Source: Microcaldota archaeon (lineage in GTDB: Archaea > Iainarchaeota > Iainarchaeia > JAADDC01). From it: DNA of 6,307 bases. Below the pieces are notes generated by a model. That model did no database searches, was not told the DNA's origin, and saw only the letters and a program-made list of their open reading frames with translations. The stretch is taken from NCBI GenBank assembly GCA_027043825.1, contig JALUER010000008.1, positions 1 to 6,307 of the forward strand. The letters run 5' to 3'. Positions 1 through 5,663 of the stretch are shown piece after piece. Numbering within the stretch: the first letter of the stretch is position 1; each line of letters opens with the position of its first letter. Both the position numbers and the translations under genes were made by a program.

Positions 1-1
1 G

Positions 2-169
2 AAGGTGGAGGTAAAGGGGAAGGATATCATCGTAACATCCATCGACAAGGAAGCCGCCGGCATAATGGCGGGGAGGTTGGAGATCGCCACCAAGCTACCA
101 CCCGAGTTCGACCCCAGGAAGTTCCAAGACGGTATATACATCGTTGAGAAGGGGGTATGGGGCGAATGA
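2..169 (+). CDS. rpl6: 50S ribosomal protein L6 (uL6), C-terminal fragment
   Basis: Only the last 55 codons are in the window; the frame is open from the left edge, so the gene is cut by the window and not broken. The fragment contains KGKDIIVTSIDKEAAGIMAG, matching the second alpha/beta domain of L6, and ends with DPRKFQDGIYIVEKG. The phrase 'FQDGIYI' close to the C terminus is typical of archaeal and eukaryotic L6/L9. L6 binds 23S rRNA near the sarcin-ricin loop at the base of the stalk of the large subunit. Its TGA stop (167-169) overlaps the likely ATG of L32e (166) as ATGA. L6 directly before L32e is the usual archaeal order, which supports the call. Confidence 0.93.
   Translation, partial: KVEVKGKDIIVTSIDKEAAGIMAGRLEIATKLPPEFDPRKFQDGIYIVEKGVWGE
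151..156 (+). promoter_or_regulatory. Ribosome binding site deciding the L32e start
   Basis: GGGGGT sits in the last codons of L6. It is 9 bases before the ATG at 166 but touches the ATG at 157. This spacing, and the ATGA overlap with the L6 stop, favours 166 as the start of L32e. This is inferred from sequence only. Confidence 0.5.
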
Positions 170-516
170 ATGTGGCCAAGCTCATCAAGAAAAAGAGGCG
201 GTTCAGGTTCCTCCGACAGAGAACCCCCGGGAAGAGGAGGCTCAAGATGAGCTGGAGAAAGCCCAAGGGGATTGATTCCCCCAAGCGTATAGAGAGGAAG
301 GAAAAGGGGAGGGTAGTGAAGATCGGCTATAGAACTCCCCGGGCCATCCGATATCTCCACCCCTCAGGGTACCCGGAGGTCGTCGTATACAACCCTTCCG
401 AGCTGGAGGGGCTCGAAGGCGTCGTCGTAAGGATTGCCTCCACGGTGGGAAAGAGGAAGAGGATGGAGATTATAAGAAAGGCTGAAGAGCTCGGTCTGAA
501 GGTGGTCAACCCATGA
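166..516 (+). CDS. rpl32e: 50S ribosomal protein L32e (eL32)
   Basis: A 116-residue basic protein of the large subunit, specific to archaea and eukaryotes. The N terminus is a Lys/Arg-rich stretch (KKKRRFRFLRQ). It is followed by the L32e core with SWRKPKGIDS, then GYRTPRAIRYLHPSGYPEV, and the C-terminal RIASTVGKRKRMEIIRKAEE. The last block and the final 'NP' are family hallmarks. It binds 23S rRNA on the solvent side of the 50S subunit. An upstream in-frame ATG at 157 would give 119 residues. I prefer 166 because it makes an ATGA overlap with L6 and is properly spaced from GGGGGT at 151-156. The stop overlaps the L19e start by ATGA (513-516), so the two are probably translationally coupled. 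The length is at the lower end for the archaeal family, whose longer members carry extra N-terminal residues. Confidence 0.95.
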   Translation: MNVAKLIKKKRRFRFLRQRTPGKRRLKMSWRKPKGIDSPKRIERKEKGRVVKIGYRTPRAIRYLHPSGYPEVVVYNPSELEGLEGVVVRIASTVGKRKRMEIIRKAEELGLKVVNP

Positions 517-947
517 AGGTGGACAGGGCCAAGGAGATCGTGGCCTCTATATACGGGGTAGGGAAGAGAAGGGTAAAGATAGACCCGGCCCACATCGATG
601 AAGTGGAGGGAGCCCTCACAAAGGACGACCTGAGGAGGTTGGTGGAAGCCGGTATCATAATCATTGAGCAGAAGAGGGGCTACTCCAGAGTAAGGGCAAG
701 GAAGCTGAGGATCAAGAAAAAGAAGGGAAGGAGGAGGGGCCCCGGCTCAAGGAAGGGTGCCCCCGGTGCAAGGCTTGACCCCAAGAAGGCCTGGATGAGG
801 AAGATACGTGCCATAAGGAGGCTCCTCAAGAGACTGAGGGAAAAGGGCGTCATTGACAGGAAGACCTACAGGAAGCTCTACCGCCAGGCAAAGGGAGGTC
901 ACATCAGGAGCAAGTCCCACGTGATGGAGATAGTGGAGGGAAGGTAA
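513..947 (+). CDS. rpl19e: 50S ribosomal protein L19e (eL19)
   Basis: A 144-residue, strongly basic large-subunit protein found in archaea and eukaryotes. The N-terminal globular part (about residues 1-55) contains AKEIVASIYGVGKRRVKIDP and the 'ALTKDDLRRLVEAGII' helix. The central segment (about 56-95) is a long Arg/Lys/Gly-rich rRNA-binding stretch including GRRRGPGSRKGAPGAR. The C-terminal helices (about 96-144) hold 'WMRKIRAIRRLLKRLREKG' and end with 'YRQAKGGHIRSKSH', a typical L19e ending. In archaeal and eukaryotic ribosomes the protein helps form an intersubunit bridge. GGTGGT at 501-506 lies 6 bases before the ATG, and the start overlaps the L32e stop (ATGA). Length and order match the family. 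Confidence 0.96.
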   Translation: MKVDRAKEIVASIYGVGKRRVKIDPAHIDEVEGALTKDDLRRLVEAGIIIIEQKRGYSRVRARKLRIKKKKGRRRGPGSRKGAPGARLDPKKAWMRKIRAIRRLLKRLREKGVIDRKTYRKLYRQAKGGHIRSKSHVMEIVEGR

Positions 948-948
948 G

Positions 949-1530
949 ATGGCAACGGGAGCCAACTACAGGGTGAAGTTAAGGAGGATCCGGGAGAAGA
1001 AGACCAACTACAAGAAGAGGATAGCCCTCATAAAGAGCGGCAAGCCTAGGCTCGTGGTCAGGGTGTTCAACAACTCCATCATCGTCCAGATCATCGCATT
1101 CGACGAGAAGGGCGACAGGGTCCTTGCCCAGGCCAACAGCAGGGAACTGGTAAGGATGGGGTGGAAGGGACACCCTGCCAACACACCGGCAGGGTACCTC
1201 CTGGGCCTTCTCATAGCCAAGAGGGCAAAGGAGAAGGGCATAACCGAGGCGGTTCTCGACATCGGCTTCCACACCCCCGTACACGGCTCCACAGTATTTG
1301 CAGTATTAAAGGGCGCCTTGGAAGGGGGTTTGAAGGTCCCTCACTCGGAAGACGCCCTTCCCTCTGAGGAAAGGGTTAAGGGAGTCCACATCGCCGAGTA
1401 CGCCAAGGCATTAAAGTCTTCCGATGAGGAAAAGTATAGGAAGCAGTTCGGAGGATACCTGAAGAGGGGGCTGGAACCCGAAAAGCTCCCTGAACACGTG
1501 GAAGAAATGATCAAGAAGGTGAGCCCATGA
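949..1530 (+). CDS. rpl18: 50S ribosomal protein L18 (uL18), archaeal L18/L5e type
   Basis: This 193-residue protein binds 5S rRNA and belongs to the central protuberance of the large subunit. It is the long archaeal/eukaryotic form (bacterial L18 is about 120 residues). The N-terminal RRIREKKTNYKKRIALIKSG is followed by the conserved KPRLVVRVFNNSIIVQII. Next come 'SRELVRMGWKGHPANTPAGY', 'EAVLDIGFHTPVHGSTVFAV' and 'PHSEDALPSEERVKGVHIAE'. The C-terminal extension with 'YLKRGLEPEKLPEHVEEM' is typical of archaea and contacts neighbouring proteins and rRNA in known structures. It is separated from the L19e stop by one base (948), the only intergenic base in the window. GGAGGG at 935-940, 8 bases upstream, supports the ATG at 949. 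Confidence 0.97.
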   Translation: MATGANYRVKLRRIREKKTNYKKRIALIKSGKPRLVVRVFNNSIIVQIIAFDEKGDRVLAQANSRELVRMGWKGHPANTPAGYLLGLLIAKRAKEKGITEAVLDIGFHTPVHGSTVFAVLKGALEGGLKVPHSEDALPSEERVKGVHIAEYAKALKSSDEEKYRKQFGGYLKRGLEPEKLPEHVEEMIKKVSP

Positions 1531-2159
1531 AGAAGGAGTGGAAGCCCAAGACAAAACTGGGCAAGCTGGTGGCCTCGGGTCAGATAACCTCCATGGAGGA
1601 GGCCCTCGCCACGAACCTCCCGCTCCTCGAACCGGAGATCGTAGATACCCTTCTCCCCAACCTCTCCTGGGTCATACTCGAAAGGAGGAGAACCGTGAGG
1701 GTCACGGACTCCGGAAGGAGGTCCTCCTGGAGGGTGGCAGTTGTCGTAGGTAACAGGAACGGATACGTGGGTGTTGGTGTAGGGAAGGCCAAGGAGTACA
1801 GGGACGCCCTCAACAAGGCCATAAAGGAGGCCAAGCTGAGCATCATAAAGGTGAGAAGGGGTTGTGGTTCCTGGGAGTGTGGCTGCGGGCTCCCTCACTC
1901 GGTTCCCTTCAAGGTGGAGGGGAAGGCCGGAAGTGTGAGGGTCGTTCTCAAGCCGGCCCCGAGGGGCGTTGGCCTCGTGGCGGCCGACAGCATAAAGCCC
2001 GTTCTTGAGTTGGCCGGTATAAGGGACGTTTGGAGCAAGGGGTACGGAAATACCCGTTCCAGGATCAACTTCGCCCTGGCCACCTACAGGGCACTCAAGC
2101 AGACAACCACGACCCGTCTCAGGCCCGAAGACCTGGCAGTAGTAGGGGTTGATTGGTGA
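1527..2159 (+). CDS. rps5: 30S ribosomal protein S5 (uS5)
   Basis: A 210-residue small-subunit protein involved in decoding accuracy and located near the mRNA entry site. The N-terminal extension (about residues 1-45, 'PKTKLGKLVASGQITSMEEA') is the archaeal/eukaryotic type. The double-stranded-RNA-binding-like S5 domain follows (about 46-110), with 'VVVGNRNGYVGVGVGKAKEY'. The second domain carries RRGCGSWECGCGLPHSVPF. Its cysteines at 113, 118 and 120 recur in many archaeal S5 proteins, but I cannot tell whether they bind metal. The following 'GSVRVVLKPAPRGVGLVA' is the conserved C-terminal fold. The ATG overlaps the L18 stop (ATGA), with GGTGA at 1518-1522 close upstream. The TGA stop (2157-2159) overlaps the L30 start. 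The length is normal for archaea. Confidence 0.97.
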   Translation: MKKEWKPKTKLGKLVASGQITSMEEALATNLPLLEPEIVDTLLPNLSWVILERRRTVRVTDSGRRSSWRVAVVVGNRNGYVGVGVGKAKEYRDALNKAIKEAKLSIIKVRRGCGSWECGCGLPHSVPFKVEGKAGSVRVVLKPAPRGVGLVAADSIKPVLELAGIRDVWSKGYGNTRSRINFALATYRALKQTTTTRLRPEDLAVVGVDW

Positions 2160-2614
2160 TGGTGGCCTACGCGGTAGTAAGGGTGAGGGGAAAGGTAGGC
2201 GTGAAGGGAGAGATAGAGGAGACCATGAAGAGGCTGCGGTTGACCCGAGTAAACCACGCCAACGTCGTCCCGGCCACCCCCACCTATGAAGGCATGATAA
2301 GGAAGGCCAAGGACTACATCACCTGGGGCGAGGTGGACGAAGAGACCCTGGAGTTACTCATAAGGAAAAGAGGAGAGTTCCTGGATGGGACGCCCTTCAG
2401 CGAAGAGGAGCTGAAGAAAAGGACGGGAATGGACCTGAAGACCTTCGTCAAGAAGGTCGTCGCTGGTGAAGTCAAGTTCTCCGACTACTTCAAGCCCCTC
2501 AGGCTCCATCCCCCCAGGAAGGGGTACAGGAGCATAAAGACCCCCTACAAGTTGGGAGGGGCCCTTGGATACAGGAGAAGGGAGATAAACGAGCTCCTCA
2601 GGAGGATGGTGTAA
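2159..2614 (+). CDS. rpl30: 50S ribosomal protein L30 (uL30), archaeal long form
   Basis: A 151-residue large-subunit protein, the long archaeal/eukaryotic version (related to eukaryotic L7; bacterial L30 is about 60 residues). It begins MVAYAVVRVRGKVGVKGEIE and continues with 'MKRLRLTRVNHANVVPATP' and 'YEGMIRKAKDYITWGEVDEE', all classic for the family. The C-terminal half includes 'KRTGMDLKTFVKKVVAGEVK' and 'FKPLRLHPPRKGYRSIKTPY', also archaeal hallmarks. Several in-frame starts are stacked here: TTG 2153, GTG 2156, ATG 2159 and GTG 2162. I choose ATG 2159 because it overlaps the S5 stop as TGATG and fits AGGGGT (2144-2149) 9 bases upstream. GTG 2156 (GTGA overlap) is the main alternative and would add one residue. 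Confidence 0.96.
   Translation: MVAYAVVRVRGKVGVKGEIEETMKRLRLTRVNHANVVPATPTYEGMIRKAKDYITWGEVDEETLELLIRKRGEFLDGTPFSEEELKKRTGMDLKTFVKKVVAGEVKFSDYFKPLRLHPPRKGYRSIKTPYKLGGALGYRRREINELLRRMV
2601..2607 (+). promoter_or_regulatory. Ribosome binding site of L15
   Basis: GGAGGAT lies in the last codons of L30, 7 bases before the L15 ATG at 2615. It is one of the clearest Shine-Dalgarno matches in the window and supports the ATG that directly follows the L30 TAA. Confidence 0.6.
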
Positions 2615-3016
2615 ATGGTGGTGAGGCGGAGGAGGAAGTACAGGAAGAAATTGGGAAGCAGGAGCTACCACGGTGATACAAAGAACAGGAGGGGTGCAGG
2701 CATAAAGGGAGGACGTGGAAGGGCTGGTGCCTGGGACCACAAGAAGAGCCGCTTCAGGTACGAGGTCTTGGGTAAGAAGGGGTTTGTTCCCCCCAGGAAA
2801 AGGGAAGAGATCGTCATAAACCTCTCCAAGATCAACGAGATCGTCACCTCACCTTCCTTCTCGGGTGATGCCATCGACGTGACCGAACTGGGCTATACAA
2901 AGGTTCTGGGAACGGGCCAGTTGACCAAGCCCGTTAAAGTAGTCGCACGCTCCTTCAGCGAGAGGGCCAAGGAGAAGATCGAGACCGCCGGGGGAGAGGC
3001 GGTGATCAAGGAATGA
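2615..3016 (+). CDS. rpl15: 50S ribosomal protein L15 (uL15)
   Basis: A 133-residue early-assembling large-subunit protein (L27a in eukaryotes). The basic N-terminal tail starts VVRRRRKYRKKLGSRSYHGD and continues with 'NRRGAGIKGGRGRAGAWDHK'. This Gly/Arg-rich extension threads into 23S rRNA. The globular C-terminal domain (about residues 50-133) has 'GFVPPRKREEIVINLSKINE', then 'DAIDVTELGYTKVLGTGQLT' and 'KPVKVVARSFSERAKEKIET', the expected L15 core. It is somewhat shorter than many archaeal L15 proteins (roughly 140-150 residues), mostly through compact loops, and no core block is missing. The ATG abuts the L30 stop without a gap, and its own stop overlaps the SecY start by ATGA, continuing the coupled chain. 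Confidence 0.95.
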   Translation: MVVRRRRKYRKKLGSRSYHGDTKNRRGAGIKGGRGRAGAWDHKKSRFRYEVLGKKGFVPPRKREEIVINLSKINEIVTSPSFSGDAIDVTELGYTKVLGTGQLTKPVKVVARSFSERAKEKIETAGGEAVIKE

Positions 3017-4407
3017 GCTGGATAGACGCTCTCCGGCCCGTCTGGGAGGCCCTCCCAGAGATAAGGGCACCGGGCCGAACCCTTACATTCAAGGAGCGTC
3101 TTCTCTGGACCCTCGCCGTCCTCGTCACCTTCTACGTCCTCTCCATGGTGCGCCCCTACGGGCTGGTCTCCGTGAGGGGTATGGCACCCGAGGCCTTCCA
3201 ACTCATCCTTGCCTCTAACCTGGGGTCTGTGGTGGCCCTCGGTATAGGGCCCATCGTCATCGCATCTATTGTTCTCCAGCTCCTGGTAGGTTCCCACCTC
3301 ATAGACATCGACATGAGGAGCGACGAGGGAAGAAGGACCTTCATGGGAATGCAAAAGCTCCTGGCCATCCTCTTTGCCCTCTTTGAGGCCTGGGTCTACA
3401 CTTCGTCTGGTTTCCTGCAGGCAGCACCGGGCCTGGAGATCATACTCGCCCTTCAGATCGCTCTGGGAGCCGTCATACTGATGTACCTCGACGAGGTGGT
3501 GCTGAAGTGGGGTATAGGGAGCGGTATATCCCTCTTCATAGCCGCTAACGTGACGAAGGCAGCCTTCTGGATGGGATTCGGTATTTACCCTGAAAGCTAC
3601 CTCATGAAGCTCATAGACTCCATAACCACGGCGTCCCCCACCTGGTGGATAAACCTCCTCCCCTACCTCATTACCATCCTCGTCTTCCTCCTGGTGGTCT
3701 ACGCCGAGGGGATTCACATAGACATTCCCATCGCCCTCTCCTACGGTAGGGGCGCCGGTGGGAGATACCCCATCAAGCTACTCTACCTGAACGTCATCCC
3801 CGTCATCTTCGCTGTGGCCCTCTTTGCCAACGTTCAGCTCCTCGCCTACCTGGCCAAGGACACGCCCCTGGCTCCATTCCTGGGCAAGTACCAGGAAGTG
3901 GTGGGTGAGAACGGGGCGATCAGCCACCAACTCGTGGGCGGCCTGGCCTACTACCTACAGCCCCCCTACCAGCTCATGAACGACCTCTCCGTCTGGATAG
4001 GGTCCGGAAAGATGCCCTCAACCCTCCCCAAGGACCTCTTCCACGCCATCGTCTACATCGTCCTCCTCACCCTCACGTCCGTGGTCTTTGGGATACTCTG
4101 GATAGAGCTGGCAGGCTTCGGGCCGAGGCAGATAGCCGAGCAGCTGGCTTCCTCAGGCTTTGGAATTCCAGGATTCCGGAGGGATCCCCGGGTCCTTGAG
4201 AAGGTGCTCCAGAAGTACATACCCACCATAGCCGTCCTTGGCTCTGCCTTTGTAGGCTTCCTGGCAGGTTTCACCGACGTCTTTCGGGGGCTCACCAGCG
4301 GAATGGGCATACTCCTGGCGGTGGAGATCATATACAGGTACTATGAGATCATCATGAGGGAGAGGGTGCTGGAGCTCTACCCGGCCCTCAAGAAGGTGTT
4401 GGGATGA
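3013..4407 (+). CDS. secY: Preprotein translocase subunit SecY (Sec61 alpha homologue)
   Basis: The 464-residue channel-forming membrane protein of the archaeal Sec translocon, which works with SecE and Sec61-beta to export or insert proteins co-translationally. About ten hydrophobic segments can be read. TM1 spans about residues 30-47, followed by the plug region (about 57-72). The SecY signature follows at 72-91 (SVVALGIGPIVIASIVLQLL), and TM3 is at about 115-133. A conserved cytosolic loop with YGRGAGGRYPIK at 244-255 and the loop with GFRRDP around Arg389-Arg390 are the two ribosome-docking loops of the family. The last TM contains 'GSAFVGFLAGFTDVFRGLTS', and the protein ends in a short basic tail. 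GGTGATC at 3001-3007 matches the 16S rRNA tail and lies 5 bases before the ATG, which overlaps the L15 stop (ATGA). Length is normal. SecY after L15 is conserved in archaea and bacteria alike. Confidence 0.98.
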   Translation: MSWIDALRPVWEALPEIRAPGRTLTFKERLLWTLAVLVTFYVLSMVRPYGLVSVRGMAPEAFQLILASNLGSVVALGIGPIVIASIVLQLLVGSHLIDIDMRSDEGRRTFMGMQKLLAILFALFEAWVYTSSGFLQAAPGLEIILALQIALGAVILMYLDEVVLKWGIGSGISLFIAANVTKAAFWMGFGIYPESYLMKLIDSITTASPTWWINLLPYLITILVFLLVVYAEGIHIDIPIALSYGRGAGGRYPIKLLYLNVIPVIFAVALFANVQLLAYLAKDTPLAPFLGKYQEVVGENGAISHQLVGGLAYYLQPPYQLMNDLSVWIGSGKMPSTLPKDLFHAIVYIVLLTLTSVVFGILWIELAGFGPRQIAEQLASSGFGIPGFRRDPRVLEKVLQKYIPTIAVLGSAFVGFLAGFTDVFRGLTSGMGILLAVEIIYRYYEIIMRERVLELYPALKKVLG

Positions 4408-4982
4408 TCGCGGTAGTCGTGGGAGTCCCCGGGGTGGGAAAGAGCACCGTGGTGGAAGAGGCCAGGAAGCACGTCGATATCCCCGTCTACAACTACGGCG
4501 ATTTCTTCGTGAAGGCCGCCACGGAGCTCTACGGGATCGAGGACAGGGACGAGATAAGAAAGAAGCTCACGGCGGACCAGTACAAGGCTCTCCACGAGAG
4601 GGCGTCAAAGATGGTGAAGGAGGTTGCCAGGGAGCCCATCATACTGGACACCCACGCCCTTATCGCCCTCGAGACGGGCTACATGCCGGGCTTCCCCAAG
4701 TTTGTCCTCGAGAAGCTACCCATCTCCCTCTTCATCGTCGTGGAAGCGGACCCGGAGGAGATAAGGGGCAGGAGGGAGCGGGACAGGGGGAGAAGGAGGG
4801 GGTCCGGCCCCGAGGCCGACGTGGAGACCCATCAGATGCTCAACAGGGTGGCGGTGGTCAGTTACGCCATAGAGAAGGGGGCATCGGTCTTCATCGTGAA
4901 GAACGAGGAGGGGAAGGCAAAGGAGGCTGGAAGAAAGGTGGCAGAGGTGCTGAAAAAATGGCTGGATGGACTGAGGTCCTGA
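4404..4982 (+). CDS. adkA: Archaeal adenylate kinase (AdkA family)
   Basis: A 192-residue cytoplasmic enzyme that converts ATP plus AMP to two ADP. It is the archaeal AdkA type and not the bacterial/eukaryotic Adk. The P-loop is GVPGVGKST at residues 7-15. 'EDRDEIRKKL' and the DTHALI segment (Asp82-Thr83-His84) followed by 'TGYMPGFPKFVLEKL' match the AMP-side region of AdkA. The lid segment is unusually Arg-rich: eight Arg in residues 121-135. It is followed by 'EADVETHQMLNRVAVVSYAI', the conserved 'HQ-x-x-NR' block. Archaeal AdkA proteins are trimeric in known cases. The ATG overlaps the SecY stop (ATGA), with AAGGTG at 4393-4398 upstream. secY followed by adk is a conserved pairing. The gene's 3' end overlaps the next gene by 25 bases. 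Confidence 0.96.
   Translation: MIAVVVGVPGVGKSTVVEEARKHVDIPVYNYGDFFVKAATELYGIEDRDEIRKKLTADQYKALHERASKMVKEVAREPIILDTHALIALETGYMPGFPKFVLEKLPISLFIVVEADPEEIRGRRERDRGRRRGSGPEADVETHQMLNRVAVVSYAIEKGASVFIVKNEEGKAKEAGRKVAEVLKKWLDGLRS
4944..4949 (+). promoter_or_regulatory. Ribosome binding site of the DUF106/EMC3-like gene
   Basis: GAGGTG inside the end of adkA, 8 bases before the ATG at 4958. It supports a start inside adkA and so a real 25-base overlap. Confidence 0.55.
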
Positions 4983-5359
4983 GCCCCTGGGTGGAGGTCC
5001 TCCTGGTGGCCTTCCTCGTCTACACCGTGAGGATCATTACCGAGCGGGTCTTCAGGCACAGGGAGAAGATGGAAAGGATCAAGGAGAAGTTGAAAAGTGC
5101 CAAGAGACCGGACGGCACCTTCGACGAGGGGGTCCTCCTGGAAGCAACCACTGAAATGAATAAAATACTTCTCAAGAGTATAGTCATTAGCATCGTCCTG
5201 CTGGCTCCCCTCTGGTGGGTCTGGCACCTGGGAACGATAGATACCCCCGTGGGGAGGATGTCAGCCATCCTGTGGTACTTCATAGGTTACGTGATCATCG
5301 CCGGAGGTGTGTGGCTTGGTAGCGCCCTACTTAAGAAGGCTAAAGCGGGTCAGGGTTAG
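4958..5359 (+). CDS. DUF106 / EMC3-TMCO1 family membrane protein, Oxa1/YidC superfamily
   Basis: A 133-residue predicted membrane protein. Three hydrophobic segments are visible: TM1 at about 11-28, with Arg25 inside or at its end; TM2 at about 70-91, ending in LAPLWWVWHLG; TM3 at about 103-125. A charged, probably coiled-coil stretch (29-50, FRHREKMERIKEKLKSAKR) lies between TM1 and TM2. This layout, together with the position after secY-adkA, matches the archaeal DUF106 proteins, represented by M. jannaschii MJ0480, which are relatives of YidC/Oxa1, EMC3 and TMCO1 that insert membrane proteins. The family link is inferred from topology and gene order more than from a strict motif. The protein is shorter than many archaeal members (often about 170-200 residues). 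GAGGTG at 4944-4949 supports the ATG. The gene overlaps adkA by 25 bases and L34e by 44. Confidence 0.82.
   Translation: MAGWTEVLSPWVEVLLVAFLVYTVRIITERVFRHREKMERIKEKLKSAKRPDGTFDEGVLLEATTEMNKILLKSIVISIVLLAPLWWVWHLGTIDTPVGRMSAILWYFIGYVIIAGGVWLGSALLKKAKAGQG
5303..5309 (+). promoter_or_regulatory. Ribosome binding site deciding the L34e start (TTG)
   Basis: GGAGGTG, a near-perfect match to the 16S rRNA tail, lies inside the DUF106 gene. It is 6 bases before TTG 5316, but it contains the alternative GTG at 5307 and so cannot serve that start. This places the L34e start at TTG 5316. Confidence 0.6.
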
Positions 5360-5663
5360 AACGCCTGGAGGAAGGACGGTGTTCCACTTTAGGAAGCCCA
5401 AGACGGGCAAGCACGTCTGCGCCATCTGCGGAAGGCCCCTCCACGGCGTACCCCACGGCAGGAGGCCCGTGGAGGTGAGGAAGCTCTCGAAGACGGAGAG
5501 GAGGCCCGAGAGGATCTTTGGAGGGGTTCTCTGCGCCGACTGCGAGAGGAAGGTCATTGAGATCGCCTTCTACGTGAAGATCGGGGAAAAAGATATCCAT
5601 ACCGTGGACATAAAGCTCCGCCCCTACGTGGAGGTAGCCCTGAAGAGGATGGTGGTAGCATGA
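5316..5663 (+). CDS. rpl34e: 50S ribosomal protein L34e (eL34), with long C-terminal tail
   Basis: A 115-residue large-subunit zinc protein found in archaea and eukaryotes. The N terminus VAPYLRRLKRVRVRTPGGRT leads into 'VFHFRKPKTGKHVCAICGRP'. A zinc ribbon is formed by Cys35-x2-Cys38 and Cys73-x2-Cys76. Between them lie 'LHGVPHGRRPVEVRKLSKTE' and 'RRPERIFGG', which define the family. Archaeal L34e is usually about 85-95 residues and ends soon after the last cysteine pair. Here 39 residues follow Cys76 (from 'ERKVIEIAFYVKIGEKDIHT' to the stop). I chose TTG 5316 because GGAGGTG at 5303-5309 sits 6 bases upstream and the resulting 'MVAPYLRR' resembles the usual 'M-x-x-P...RR' start. GTG 5307 would add 'MCG' but overlaps the binding site. 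The 5' end overlaps the DUF106 gene by 44 bases; the stop overlaps L14e by ATGA. Confidence 0.94.
   Translation: MVAPYLRRLKRVRVRTPGGRTVFHFRKPKTGKHVCAICGRPLHGVPHGRRPVEVRKLSKTERRPERIFGGVLCADCERKVIEIAFYVKIGEKDIHTVDIKLRPYVEVALKRMVVA

Noticed and set aside
157..165. ATG 157 as the L32e start
   Set aside because: It touches the GGGGGT binding site, so the spacing is wrong, and the ATG at 166 makes the ATGA overlap seen at most junctions. It remains a possible alternative adding three residues.
1341..1898. Open frame of 185 codons on the minus strand opposite L18 and S5
   Set aside because: It spans two conserved sense genes and their junction, shows no recognisable fold or binding site, and is rich in Pro, Gly and Leu in the way of shadow frames.
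1338..1903. Repeated 12-mer TCCCTCACTCGG in L18 and S5
   Set aside because: Both copies encode Pro-His-Ser at positions conserved in each family; a coincidence of codon choice and not a repeat element.
2893..3717. Long open frame on the minus strand (274 codons) opposite L15 and SecY
   Set aside because: Its translation is a low-complexity run of Glu, Asp, Gly, His and Tyr with no motif, as expected from the codon bias of the sense strand. The sense genes are unmistakable.
4163..4193. GAATTC followed by GGATCCCCGGGT, resembling a cloning polylinker
   Set aside because: The bases encode in frame the conserved SecY loop with GFRRDPRVLEK, which docks to ribosomes. The surrounding frame is intact, so this is native sequence and a chance match.
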